Source of the DNA: Triglochin maritima
Taxonomy: Eukaryota; Streptophyta; Magnoliopsida; Alismatales; Juncaginaceae
Reading direction: 5' to 3'
NCBI GenBank assembly: GCA_963682175.1
Contig: OY821791.1
Span: 30,812,326-30,876,325 of the forward strand
Length of the DNA: 64,000 bases
The position numbers and the translations under genes were made by a program. Below, in pieces: positions 46,090-56,625 of this stretch. Every line of letters begins with the position of its first letter. The stretch's first letter is position 1. The notes beneath the pieces were generated by a model. That model saw only the letters and a list, made by a program, of their open reading frames with translations. It did no database searches and was not told the DNA's origin.

Positions 46090-47589
46090 ATGAGCGACCA
46101 TCCATATCATTGTTGGGACCAGGACGATTCTCCCTGGTACTCCGGACCCATGCAACCTGGGGGGGCTCAGACTAACACCCCGTATGGTTGGGACGATCGC
46201 AATTTTGTGACTGAGCAGTCTTCATATTGGGGTAACATGAGAGAGGCACCGACTGCTAGACCACAATCTAGTTATGTCGGATCATATGCTGGTCAACAAA
46301 CTGAGACATTACAACAAACTTTGGCCTCTTTCATGCGTATGGCAGACGACATGAGTGCACCGGCGGCTCCAGTAGCCGTACCGTTCGACTGTTGTGGGTT
46401 GAGTGGTCATGTTATCGGGGAATGTCCTTATGTTCCCTCTGAGCCTGAGTATGAGCATACCTTTTCCCAAAATGCTCAATGTGACCATTACGCATCCGTG
46501 TACAACCCGAGAGTGATGGATTCATGGGGAGACAATTCTTATTCAAATTCTTATACTTCATGTTCACCCCAGTATCCTCCTCCCGAATACCCAGAATTCT
46601 ACCAACACCCCACTTCAAATCATTGGACTCATTCTCAGCCCATCAACACCCAACCCCAAAATTTCCCAAGCTCTGACTTGGACCTCACTATTGACCCAAA
46701 ATTTGATTCCTTAAAACAAACCCTCCAAACATTCATGGAAACCACTCAAACTTTATTGAAGTCCAACTTGAATTCCTTGCAAAATATGGAATTGCAAGTG
46801 AGTCAAATGACACAACAATTCCATGAACGTGAGGAGGGTCACCTTTCTTGTCAACATGAGTATTCATCTTTTGATATCGAACCACCACCACATCCACAAA
46901 TTCAAAGCACAACCTTTCAAAGTCAAACTCCTAGTCAGTCTGAGGGACTTGGGGTTTCAATTCACGATCACTTAGTGGAGGATTCGATTCAAATCGAGAA
47001 TAACTTGGACCAGCTTCATTATGAGTTGGCACAAGATTGTGCCTTATCTTTTTGTCCTGTGGCCCTTGAGCCATATGATCTTCATGTTGTGCCTCTTAAG
47101 GACTCACCTCTGGTGGAGCAAGAGCTCCCTAGTACCCTCAATTTCAAACAACCTGATGAGAGTTTGCCTCTCACTATTGTTCCTGATCATCTTGGAAATG
47201 ATGGAACATCAAACAACTACATTGCTCATGAGGGTATTAGGAGTTCCTTGGAGGATACTTTGGGTATGAGACCCACTTCCTGTTCTCCTGGTGAGTTGGA
47301 CATGCATAACGAGGTGCTTGACCTCGTTCCGACCTACCAGCCTGTTGGTTGGAGAGTTTGGATTGACGATCATAACTTCAGCAGCGCAATGGGAGAAACT
47401 CTTCTTCCGTTGCCCCTCATTTCCCAAACTCTTGAGAGGTTCAAGCTCTTTCAGTTTGATACTTTGAATGAGACGCCTTTGCGTCCAATTCATGAACCTC
47501 TCATTTCATCCGGTGCTCTTTGTGAAGGGGGCCCACGCATGCGTATTCTGGCCCCGCGTGGTGTCAAGTTCCCTTTCCAAGTGCATTGA
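46090..47589 (+). CDS. Gag-derived protein, capsid domain missing
   Basis: An intact 499-residue frame starting at the ATG of MSDHPYHCWDQDDSPWYSG. Near residue 100 is FDCCGLSGHVIGECPY, matching the zinc knuckle of the 8-17 kb gag (CYLCGSIGHVGGEC) but with the first cysteine replaced. ASVYNPRVMDSWGDN parallels its YNPGWRNHP block. Residues about 195-260 look like a coiled coil (LKQTLQTFMETTQTLLKSNL). The C-terminal 100 residues (QPVGWRVWIDD) match the ORF at 11,241-11,747. The capsid-like gag domain seen at 14.1 kb is absent. It may bind element RNA and co-assemble with a full Gag supplied in trans; that is inference. Confidence 0.8.
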   Translation: MSDHPYHCWDQDDSPWYSGPMQPGGAQTNTPYGWDDRNFVTEQSSYWGNMREAPTARPQSSYVGSYAGQQTETLQQTLASFMRMADDMSAPAAPVAVPFDCCGLSGHVIGECPYVPSEPEYEHTFSQNAQCDHYASVYNPRVMDSWGDNSYSNSYTSCSPQYPPPEYPEFYQHPTSNHWTHSQPINTQPQNFPSSDLDLTIDPKFDSLKQTLQTFMETTQTLLKSNLNSLQNMELQVSQMTQQFHEREEGHLSCQHEYSSFDIEPPPHPQIQSTTFQSQTPSQSEGLGVSIHDHLVEDSIQIENNLDQLHYELAQDCALSFCPVALEPYDLHVVPLKDSPLVEQELPSTLNFKQPDESLPLTIVPDHLGNDGTSNNYIAHEGIRSSLEDTLGMRPTSCSPGELDMHNEVLDLVPTYQPVGWRVWIDDHNFSSAMGETLLPLPLISQTLERFKLFQFDTLNETPLRPIHEPLISSGALCEGGPRMRILAPRGVKFPFQVH

Positions 47590-49182
47590 CCCACTCTTGA
47601 GGTTCCCATTTGATGTCTTTTGACAAATGAAGATGGGAACTTATGTTTGTACATTGATATAAAAAAACAACAAAAAAGACTCCTTCAGTGAGCATCGATT
47701 GTTGTGAGCCCCAACCCTTGTGTATTTGGGCTCCATTTCTTTCACGTATTTGTATCCCTTCTTTAACATCTCACAGGTTTTGAGGGAATTCGGGTTGTGT
47801 CCATCAACATGACCATGAACTTCCCTTTGTACTTCATGTTGGTGAGATCTTTCCTTTTTCATGCATAAATCCATGTAGTCTTTTGCTCACATTCATTGAG
47901 GACAATGCATGAAGTAGGTGTGGGGGGTGTTTTACGTGTATACATAGTTGAGTCTTTTTCCTTTGATTTTGTTTTCTTTTGTTTGCATCGTTAGGGTCAT
48001 GATAGTTTGCTACATTTAATATCGATATATCTGCTTGCCATGATCCTTGGGTGACTTGTCTTCTTTTGCTTGCCTAGTGTTTCAAAATTTTCACATTTCT
48101 TTCAAAATATTCATGTGTTTGCGAAAGAAAATGTTTTATGGGTTTTCCGTGTGTTTAGCATGTGAAAACCGTTGAGAGGCAAAGTAAAAAGAAAGCCCCC
48201 AAAATTGTCTTGAACTTGATGCATTAGGATATCTAGTACAGTGACTTTAGGATTTATCGAGTCGTTAGGATGCACCCCAGTTTTCCCTTGGGGGTGAGTA
48301 ATCATAGGGTTTCAGTGCTCAAACATTTAATGAAGTCCACCCTGAACCTAGTGAGTCAATAATTCGTGTCTGTTAACTTAAGGAAGTTTGTTGTAGTCAA
48401 TGACCCTCTAAATCCTGTTGTGAGACATTAGTGTAGGGGTTTTGGTTCATGTGTAGATAAGAAATAAGTGAGTAGGTGTTCTCTCTTCTCGTACGGCTCC
48501 TATCACTCGGGAAAGAAGGTCTGAGGGGACTTTGTGCCTGGTGCTTTCGAGTCATCTGACTTCGGATGCGCCTACCGAACTCCTGTTACACGGGTGGTAG
48601 GGATTGCCCTATGTGGAGATTTGGGGAAAGGTGTACGTGATAGTGTAAGTCCTCATGGGCAATGATGCACGAAACCTGACCCTGGGAGAATGAAGCTCCA
48701 ACTAATAAAATGAAAAAAAAATGTGAAAAGAAAAAGAAAAAAAAAGAAAAAAAAATGCAAATAAGAACCTTAATGGACCTTACACTTTGTATTACTTGAG
48801 GATCTTGAGGTTGTCCATGTCTTTCACTTAATTCCTTATTTAACTTGCACGAATGGTTCATTAAGTTAGGTGTGTGGACTGATTACCTATATAGAGTCGG
48901 CCCGTAGGATTACCGCGTCCATTGATCGACAAAAAATTGTCCAACGAGTCGAGTGTCTAGATTGAATAATGCATCTTGTTCGGATTTTGTGGGTATATCT
49001 GCTGAAAACCCTCAGGAGACAACACTCCTCCTCCTTGGCAACAAGGAGGTTTAACGGCTTGTTGCACGTGCTAAGTGCAACCGTGATTCCTACGAAAGTG
49101 AGTTAGGATTTCTTATTTTTCGTTTACATTTCTCTTTCATTGTTTTGCTCGGGACTAGCAAAAACTTAGGTGTGGGGGTATT
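47590..49182 (+). other. 3' non-coding internal region and polypurine tract
   Basis: About 1.6 kb without a conserved frame, yet well conserved with 29,806-31,276 and, reversed, 9,726-11,190. It ends in the polypurine tract AGGTGTGGGGGTATT immediately before the 3' LTR. A-rich run at 48,711-48,757. Confidence 0.8.
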
Positions 49183-50722
49183 TGATTGACATCATTTCAT
49201 GCTTATATTTGTACCTTATATCCATTATCTTACACCTAAGCAATGCTACGTGACGAGTTTTATGTTTAGTTTTCAGGAATAAAGAGGTTTGAAGAGAAGA
49301 GCCATGAAAGGACCCAAAAGCAGGAAAAAGGACTTAATTGTGAGACCTGAGGACCAAGATGCAATGGAGAAGGACCTGATCGTAAGACCGAAGGACCTAA
49401 GAGCAAAACAGGAAACTCCACACCATCATGAGGAGTATTTTGGCAATTCGATTCGGGTCGGAGCTCCAATAAACAAAGTAGATGCATCGAAGACCAACAA
49501 AGACCACCAGGAAAGCCCACAACCAAAACCAACTCGATCTGGATCATATAGACCGCCAATTGGTGGTCTTGGACCGCGAATTGGCGGTCAATATGTCTCT
49601 AGATCCGCTAAGATTTGTGTTGGGCTTGTATTAGTGTATTCTTAGTCTATTTTTGGTATTGGTTTAGTCCCACATCGGGGGATTGTCCCGGATTAGCTTT
49701 TTCCATGCCTATAAATAGAACTCTTCACCTTCCATTGTAATTACCCATTGTTTGGTGGCATTCTCTCTACTAAGGAGTGAGCCTTGAAGCAATAACTCAA
49801 AGTGGAGAAGAATGCTACCTTCAATGTGAGTCATTGTTAATAAAAGTTTATTTGTTTCTTTTAATCTTGTCTTGTTATGTTGCTTGTTTTGTGTGGGTTG
49901 CTTTACTTTGTTTAATTTCTTGTTTAGTAATTTTAGTATCTTAGTCAAATGTTTTCTTTACTTAGTCTAATCAGTAGTGTAATGAGTAGTGAGTAGTTTC
50001 ATCCCCATTTGGGGGGTGGACAAATATGTGATATAATCATGTAATGTATTAAGTGTGTGTTATTTTTATCCCTTGAGCTTTATATGATTTCCATAACCAT
50101 CTAATGGGTTTCCACTCTTATCTTTGATATGCTAATGCTCTTGAATGAAGCTTAGCTTATGCTTTGATTCGTGGACCTATTTTATGGGGATTGATAAGGT
50201 TAGGATATGGATGGAATTAATATTGGAAACACAATTTGTAGTGTATGTGCTCTTGTTGCCTTTACCTTAGCTAATGTCTTGTATGTTTTAATGATGTAGT
50301 GAAATCTTAATTCATCTGGAGGCATACTAGGGTATAGTCTTTATACTTGAGTTCATGTAGCTTCATTCCAATTATTGTCTTGTATGTTTTAATGATGTAG
50401 TCTTATCTTAATTCATGTGGAGGCAAAGTTGGATGTAGCTTTATGATTTCATGCACTACATGTTGTGAGGAGCTTAATGAACACACACACTTCTTTATGT
50501 TCACATTATTTCTCTACCCCCTATGGGGCTTAGTTTTATTGCTTATCTTCATTTCCTTTTTGCATCTTAGTGTAGTTTAGTGTAACCAACCTTTCTTCCC
50601 TTTCTTTACCTCTCACCTTCGCATAAACCAAGTGTCGACACACCTCCCAGTGGATGACCCGTATTTGCCACCGCTTCAACGCGGTCGTGCACTTGCGGTT
50701 AAATATAAAACGAGATCAATCA
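49183..50722 (+). repeat. 3' LTR
   Basis: 1,540 bp, TATA box TATAAATA at 49,710-49,717, doubled palindrome at 49,552-49,588. Followed by the TCAAA target duplication. Confidence 0.93.
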
Positions 50723-50727
50723 TCAAA

Positions 50728-51405
50728 CAATGCATAAGGCAACTTATGTATCCAACCAACCAAGGAAACGGTCAACCAAAATCCAACAGGCAAACCCCGA
50801 CCCACCAGCACATGCACTACCGGTCGACCACCACAAGGCATCGTTTGACCGGTGTTGGTTAAAGTCGGGCAATTACATTAAACTGGTCGACCGCCAGAAG
50901 GAACCGGTTGACCGTTGGTCAACAGCAACCTTGCGTCAGCCAAGGATTTTACTCTGTTTCTCGTCGTCGATGAGGTCTCCGACCTCTCGCAACCGATCAC
51001 TACATCGCCCCCTCACAAGTGAGCAACGAATCAAACTAATAAACCGACTTACCTTTCGAAGACGACGAACTCGCCGGAGCCTCGCTCGCACATTGCCTCC
51101 TCCGAAAGTCCTCCTCGCGTCCGACTCCGCGCGCCTCACAACCGTGACGCCGACCACCTAGCTCGCCTTAGATGCTATCTCCTCCGCTCCCGATCGAGCA
51201 AATAGGGAAGGGAGAGATGAGTGCTTTGTGACAAGAAAGGAAGAAGAAGGAAGATGCATTGCTTGGTTTACAAACTATACCACTCAGCACACCTACACCG
51301 CAAACCCTCACTTTACCCATCTCCCTACCACCTCTCCACGTCCCACCACACTTACCTCCGCACCCCATCACACCAAGCACAACCCACCATACCTCCAACA
51401 ATCCA
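50728..51405. repeat. TGTAAC-type repeat copy A, right part
   Basis: Continues copy A after the LTR insertion: CCCCGACCCACCAGCACA and GGTCGACC-type motifs match copy B near 53,218-53,290. It ends abruptly at the first base of copy B without the GGTCATTACA terminus, so it is truncated. Confidence 0.7.
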
Positions 51406-53900
51406 TGTAACATTCCCAAACAACGGAAAATTTAAACTTTTAAAATCAAGAGGAACACAAGGATAAAACCATCAAGAGTGGGGACATTACTGAAAGAAAC
51501 ACCCAAATACGTCTGGTGCACCATATTATATAAGAGTTTGTCAAAAGAGTGATTACATCATAACACAAAACACATAGTACACGTAATCACGACAACCTAA
51601 AGTAGGTAGACGACAGGATCCAGTCCCAAAGTGCAATCTCCCTCAGTCACCACCCGCCGGAACCTAACGCGGTCTTGAAGAAGATGCAACAACAATGCTT
51701 GAGTTTCCATAAGGAAACCCCGTATGACAAGCTCACATATATGCCCTAACATACTAGTATAGCATGGCATGAAATACAAAGCAGTAAACAACATTCCCAC
51801 AAGGGCAAAATCGGACATCCGTCTTGCAATCGTTCCCGCTGCAACACAGGCCCCGCGGTCTACAATCACCACCGCTGCCACACAGGCCCCACGGTCCGCA
51901 ACATTGCCGTCGCCACACAGGCCGCACGGTCCAACATCCACCGGTACCACACAGGCCACACGGTCCAAACATCGGGTCCCCATAGAGACCTACCGTAGGC
52001 GCATACGGTCTAACGGACAATACGTAACACACCCCGACACGCGACTACACAAGCCAAGGTATCGGTGAGGAGGCGTTCGCACTTCCGCGCAGGTAGAATC
52101 AGAACTGAAAACATCGTGGTCCACCACCACACCAACAGAGCCATCGCTCAAGTCGGTCCATCACCGGCACCACACAGGCCGCACGATACCTCACTCGATA
52201 GGTGCCCAATCGAGCTACCTGCCGGAACACATCATCGGCAGTCCATCGCCGCAACCACACAGGCCACGCGCGATCCTCCCTGCCGCCACACAGGCCGCAC
52301 AGGGGCCCTCCCGCCGTCACACAGGTCACACGGGCACGTGTAATAACTGCCATCAAGGTCAGTCAAACATATCCGCTACACAAAGGCCAGACAATCGACA
52401 GATCCGAACCGAAGTCCGTAGGGTCAACGAGCTCCACATGCAGACACCAACTCCGCCGCTATAAAAGCAGGGCAGCGGCCTCCGTAGCCCCTCAGGCTGG
52501 TAGTCACTTCACCCGACGACAGTTGCGTGCCCACTAAAGCAATGAGATCCGCAATCCCTCAGGTTGCTACTCTAACACGAGTCAAAGCATAACTACGTCA
52601 CGCTCTATACCACAGAGGCGACACGTCCCAAGTATCTACACTCTTCCACACGGCGGTCCCTGGGCAGGCAAGCGCAACGTACCCACCGTCACCTCCCGGC
52701 TCACGATCCAAGCGAGCACACGGGTTTCCGTGGACAGAGTTGACACTTCACTAGGACCAGGATTTTGTTCTGGGCTCAAACGGTCGACCGAAAAAGGTAT
52801 ACCGGTCGACCACTTCCGCAAAAGGAATCGGTCGACCGAATGCCTACAACGGTCGAACTCTGTGCTCAAAACTAAATCCCCAACGGTCGAACAAAGGTCT
52901 AAAACCGGTCGATCGAACGTGGTCAAAATTCGGAGTCTGGTCAAAATCACACAAGTCTATTCGGTCGACCGACTCAGGGGTCCCGGTCGACCGAAAACTA
53001 GCAGGGTCAACCTAATAGTCTAAGTCATCTACCGGTCGAACGAAACACGACAAACGGTCGAACAACATACTATATACTTAAGTTCACTTAAGTTCCGGTC
53101 GGACCAAAGGTCAAGAACGGTCGACCGTTTGGATGGTCAACGTTCGGTCCAAGCGAAACACGAAACAATCGGTCGAACGGCTCAAGGGTCCCGGTCGACT
53201 GAAAACTCCCAGACAAACCCCGACCCACCAGCACAAGCACGACTGGTCGACCGCCACACAGGCATCGTTCGACCGGTGTTGGTTAAAGTCAGGAAAAACA
53301 CAAAACCGGTCGACCGCCCGAAGGAAACCGGTCGACCGTTGGTCGACAGCAACCTTATGCCAGCCAAGGATTTTACGTCGTTTCTTCGTCGCCGGCGAGG
53401 ACTCCGACCTCCCGCGACCGACCACACTCCACCCCAACTTGGGTGAGCAAAAAAGCCTCTAATGCAAGAACTTGGCATACCTTCTTCGCAAGAACGACGA
53501 TTCCACCGGAGAACTACGGAGCTCCAACGACCAACTCCGGCCCCACAACACGCACCTCCTCCTCGCGCCTTCTTCCCACCACGTCCTTGCCTCACGTGCC
53601 TTGCTCTGCAACCCTCACCACCAGAGCTCAAGGATCAAGAAGGAGAGGAAAGGATGGGTGGAGAGAAGAATGAAGAGAGGAAGGAGAAGAATGAGAGAAC
53701 GTGAGAGAGAGGGGGAAAAAGCTTCTCCTTCTTCAAACCCACACCAACATCACCACACCCCACCCTACACTCCAGTCCACTCCTCCTTCACGTCACCACC
53801 ACATCACCAACACCCTCCTATTCCTCCTCAACTTCCCATGCAAACAACATCATTAGCCCACCTAATCACCATTAGCCTATAAAAAGTTAGGGTCATTACA
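51406..53900. repeat. TGTAAC-type repeat copy B, 2.5 kb
   Basis: Starts TGTAACATTCCCAAAC and ends GGTCATTACA, giving TGTAA/TTACA inverted termini. 51,840-52,330 is a run of CACACAGGCC(A/G)CACGGTC repeats; 52,780-53,340 is packed with CGGTCGACCG palindromes. Many frames are open because the sequence is repetitive and GC-rich, but none is convincing. It is most like an LTR or other terminal repeat of an unclassified element. No target duplication was found. Confidence 0.6.
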
Positions 53901-54259
53901 GTCCAACCATCACTTCATGCATACATCCAAGTCAAACCTCTCTTAGCCTCCACCTAATCTCCCATTAGGTTCTAATTAAGGTTAGGAATTTTACAATAGG
54001 CATAGAGCGATCTCCTATAAATGAGAGAAAAACCCAGTGTATTGAAAATGAAATGTAAATCCTCTTGGGTATCCTAAGCTAACAGAAACATGATAGTTCT
54101 TTTTGCTGAATATGAACCGTGAATTTAAAAACATTAATAAAAGATCTCTACTAAATTATTTTGCATATAAATAAACTATTATGTAGGTACTTTTTGCAAT
54201 CAATATAAGTAAAATGGTAAAACCAAGAAAAATGGTAAAAAAGAGAGGAGAAAGCTAAC
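53901..54259 (-). other. HSP70 intron 1, exon-proximal part
   Basis: AT-rich. From 54,066 it belongs to the tandemly duplicated unit. The donor TATG|GTTAGC ends at 54,259. Confidence 0.6.
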
Positions 54260-54509
54260 CATAGACTGTATTGAAACGGTTGTCGGACAGGTTCTCCTTC
54301 GCGACCTCATCACCCTTGTCTCCGAAGGCAATGTAGGAAGGTATAAATCTTTCTCCTTGTTTGCAAAGAATGAACTTTGCATCTCCATTTTCCCACACAG
54401 CCGCACAAGTGTTGGACGTGCCAAGGTCGACCCCTATCACTGACTCATAAGCTACTTCAACCGTGCCTCTTGTATCATCCTCTACTTTGTCTTCCAAATT
54501 TACGAACAT
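54260..54509 (-). pseudogene. HSP70 exon 1 (unit 1)
   Basis: The open frame starts at the ATG of MFVNLEDKVED and holds VIGVDLGTSNTCAAVWENGD, the first HSP70 signature and phosphate-binding loop, then FIPSYIAFGDKGDEVA and NRFNTVY up to a GT donor. Compared with ordinary HSP70 about ten residues are missing before NTVY. The exon itself looks usable, but downstream exons are deleted, shifted and split, so the gene as a whole is a pseudogene. Confidence 0.85.
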
Positions 54510-55182
54510 CGTAAAGTCAATTTTTTTTAGGATTAGAAATTGGTAGAATATAGCAAATCCGCTGCTAAGTTAGGTTACAACGCATACTTTCTGATATTTG
54601 AAAAATTCCCATGAAGACATAATAAGTCAATGTAGACATCTTCTGTGTAATAATTGTTTATTAAAGTCTAATATCATGCGCAAGAGTTGCCAAGTTTAAG
54701 AGTACACAAATATATGACAATTATGTAACGTGTCCTGCAAAACAAAATTATTTGTGTTGACAAAGTTTTAACAAAATTTTGAACTATAATTTACATGAAA
54801 AATATTTATTTGAAACAAGAATAAATTCTTTTTTTTTTGTATTTATTACCTCTCAACTTCTCAAACGTATCTGTTAAGAATTTTAATTTCACTGCAAACA
54901 CACAACATCAATGAAGACACAGTAAGCAAGAGTAGGTCATCAAGGATCATTTTTACCGGATCACAACTAAATTCATGATAAGTCGACAAAAAATGATGTA
55001 GATAATTGACATTGTTTATACTAATTTATTCTACAACGATTACACTACAATTAAACAAATGCAACCTAATTAACACCTAAAACTTGGAGAATTATGGATC
55101 AATAGACATGGATTAAGATGATTTGTGTAATTATATATTGTCAAGCACTAGTGGTGTTTCCACTGTCACCAAAGCATATAAG

Positions 55183-55438
55183 TAGGGTGAGCAAAATTCG
55201 GTTCGGTCCGGGTGTCTGGACCGAACCGAATTTTTTGGTCCGGACCGAACTTTTTCGGTCCGGTTTTCGGTCCGGGAGACCACGGGAATTCGGTCTTCGG
55301 TCCGGTCTGGTCAACGACCAAAATTTTAAGGGTTAAATTCGGGTTTTGGACCGAACCGAATTTATTCAGTCCGGTCTTCGGTCCGGTCTTCCGAAAAGTT
55401 CGGTCTTCGGTCCAGTCCCGGACCGAAACTCACCCCTA
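55183..55438. mobile_element. hAT-type MITE, 256 bp
   Basis: Ends TAGGGTGAG and CTCACCCCTA. The 8-bp target duplication CATATAAG (55,175-55,182) / CATGCAAG (55,439-55,446) matches at six of eight. Unit 2 at about 57,752-57,759 shows the empty site with a single CATGTAAG. The interior is GGTCCGGACCGAA-type repeats. Confidence 0.92.
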
Positions 55439-55674
55439 CATGCAAGATGTCAATTATATATGGGCAAAAATTCATAAAATATTTGCATTTAATTGAAATT
55501 ATTGATGAGATCATGAAATGTATCAATTTAATTAGGTATAAATATATCATAAACATTCACGTAACCAATTATTAACATCAAACATGCTTACTAAACAACC
55601 TATAAGGCAATGCACTGAAATCGAAGCATTAAGTGTATACGCAAGCCCTGACATCTTATCAATGACCTGGTAGG

Positions 55675-56230
55675 TAGGGGTGAAAACGGAGCGGATACGA
55701 AGTGGATGTGCCAGTATCCGAATTCGTATCCGTTTTTTTTTCTCGAATCCGAATTCGAATCCGATCGAATGTATGAGATAGGCATCCGAATTCGTATCCG
55801 TCGAATTCGGATCCGAATTCGAATAAATTCACATCCGAATCAAGTTTAAAATCCATTCCGAATTAGGATATCCGAATTCGTTAAAAAATCCGAATAGACT
55901 TAAAAATAATTTTTGATTGATCTAAACAAGAATAAATTTCAACCTTTATTTTTTGCCTACATGAAAAAATATTAAATATAATATAAATAACATAATGTAA
56001 TTCATATATATTGTATATATTTTATTTATTTATTTATATGTACATATAAAATACGAACCGGATATTATTCGAATCGGATGTACCAATATCCATATTCGCT
56101 TCGTTTTTTTACGAATGTTTATATCCGAATACAAATTTGGTTGCGGAATTTTTTTTCTCGGATAATTTTTTTGATTTCGAATACGGAGTCGGTCGGATTG
56201 ACGGATTTCGTACACAAAGTTTCACCCCTA
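55675..56230. mobile_element. hAT-type MITE, 556 bp
   Basis: Ends TAGGGGTGAAA and TTTCACCCCTA form a perfect 11-bp inverted repeat. A perfect 8-bp target duplication CTGGTAGG lies at 55,667-55,674 and 56,231-56,238. Unit 2 has the empty site with one CTGGTAGG near 57,978. The interior is ATCCGAATTCG-type repeats. No ORF. Confidence 0.95.
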
Positions 56231-56625
56231 CTGGTAGGTATATATCTACTTGAAAGAAATAGATCTACAAGTTAAAATCTTAATTCTCGCATTCAAAATA
56301 GAAATAACCACTCACTACCACCATTAATCTTTCCTAACGTCAGCCCCACTTTCTAAGTGGTTGAGTAACCACTCACTACCACCATTAGATGAAATAAGTA
56401 AAGATGGAGAAGTTTGTTATAAGTTAGAAGGTACATATCAAAGGTCAAAGAAGCAAAGTATAAAAAGCACACACCATATATGATGACTTCAAATCCAAGT
56501 TTTTGTTGAATAACAAAATCTAATTTCAAAATACTTCTACTCCTAGTCTAACGTTTAAGAAGAAAGGGCCGAGGAAGAAAGATAATGAGAGCTACTAAGG
56601 GTTTTAGATGCAAAAGGACTGGGTA

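Larger units (their letters stand above)
43409..50722 (+). mobile_element. Full-length gag-only LTR retrotransposon, 7.3 kb
   Basis: LTRs 43,409-44,947 and 49,183-50,722 are nearly identical, beginning TGATTGACATCATTTCA and ending GAGATCAATCA. A perfect 5-bp target duplication TCAAA lies at 43,404-43,408 and 50,723-50,727. The primer site matches tRNA-Asp perfectly and a polypurine tract is present. The interior codes for a single gag-derived ORF, with no protease, RT, RNase H or integrase. It is an Athila-like non-autonomous (TR-GAG-like) element, the youngest LTR insertion in the window. Confidence 0.95.
54066..56510. repeat. Tandem duplication unit 1
   Basis: Collinear with 56,626-58,251, covering HSP70 intron 1, exon 1 and about 1.3 kb upstream. 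Without its two MITE insertions it is about 1.62 kb, equal to unit 2. The copies differ by scattered substitutions and small gaps. Confidence 0.85.

Noticed and set aside
51597..53882. Several 80-150 codon frames on both strands
   Set aside because: All lie in GC-rich repeat fields of copy B, overlap each other on opposite strands and show no domain.
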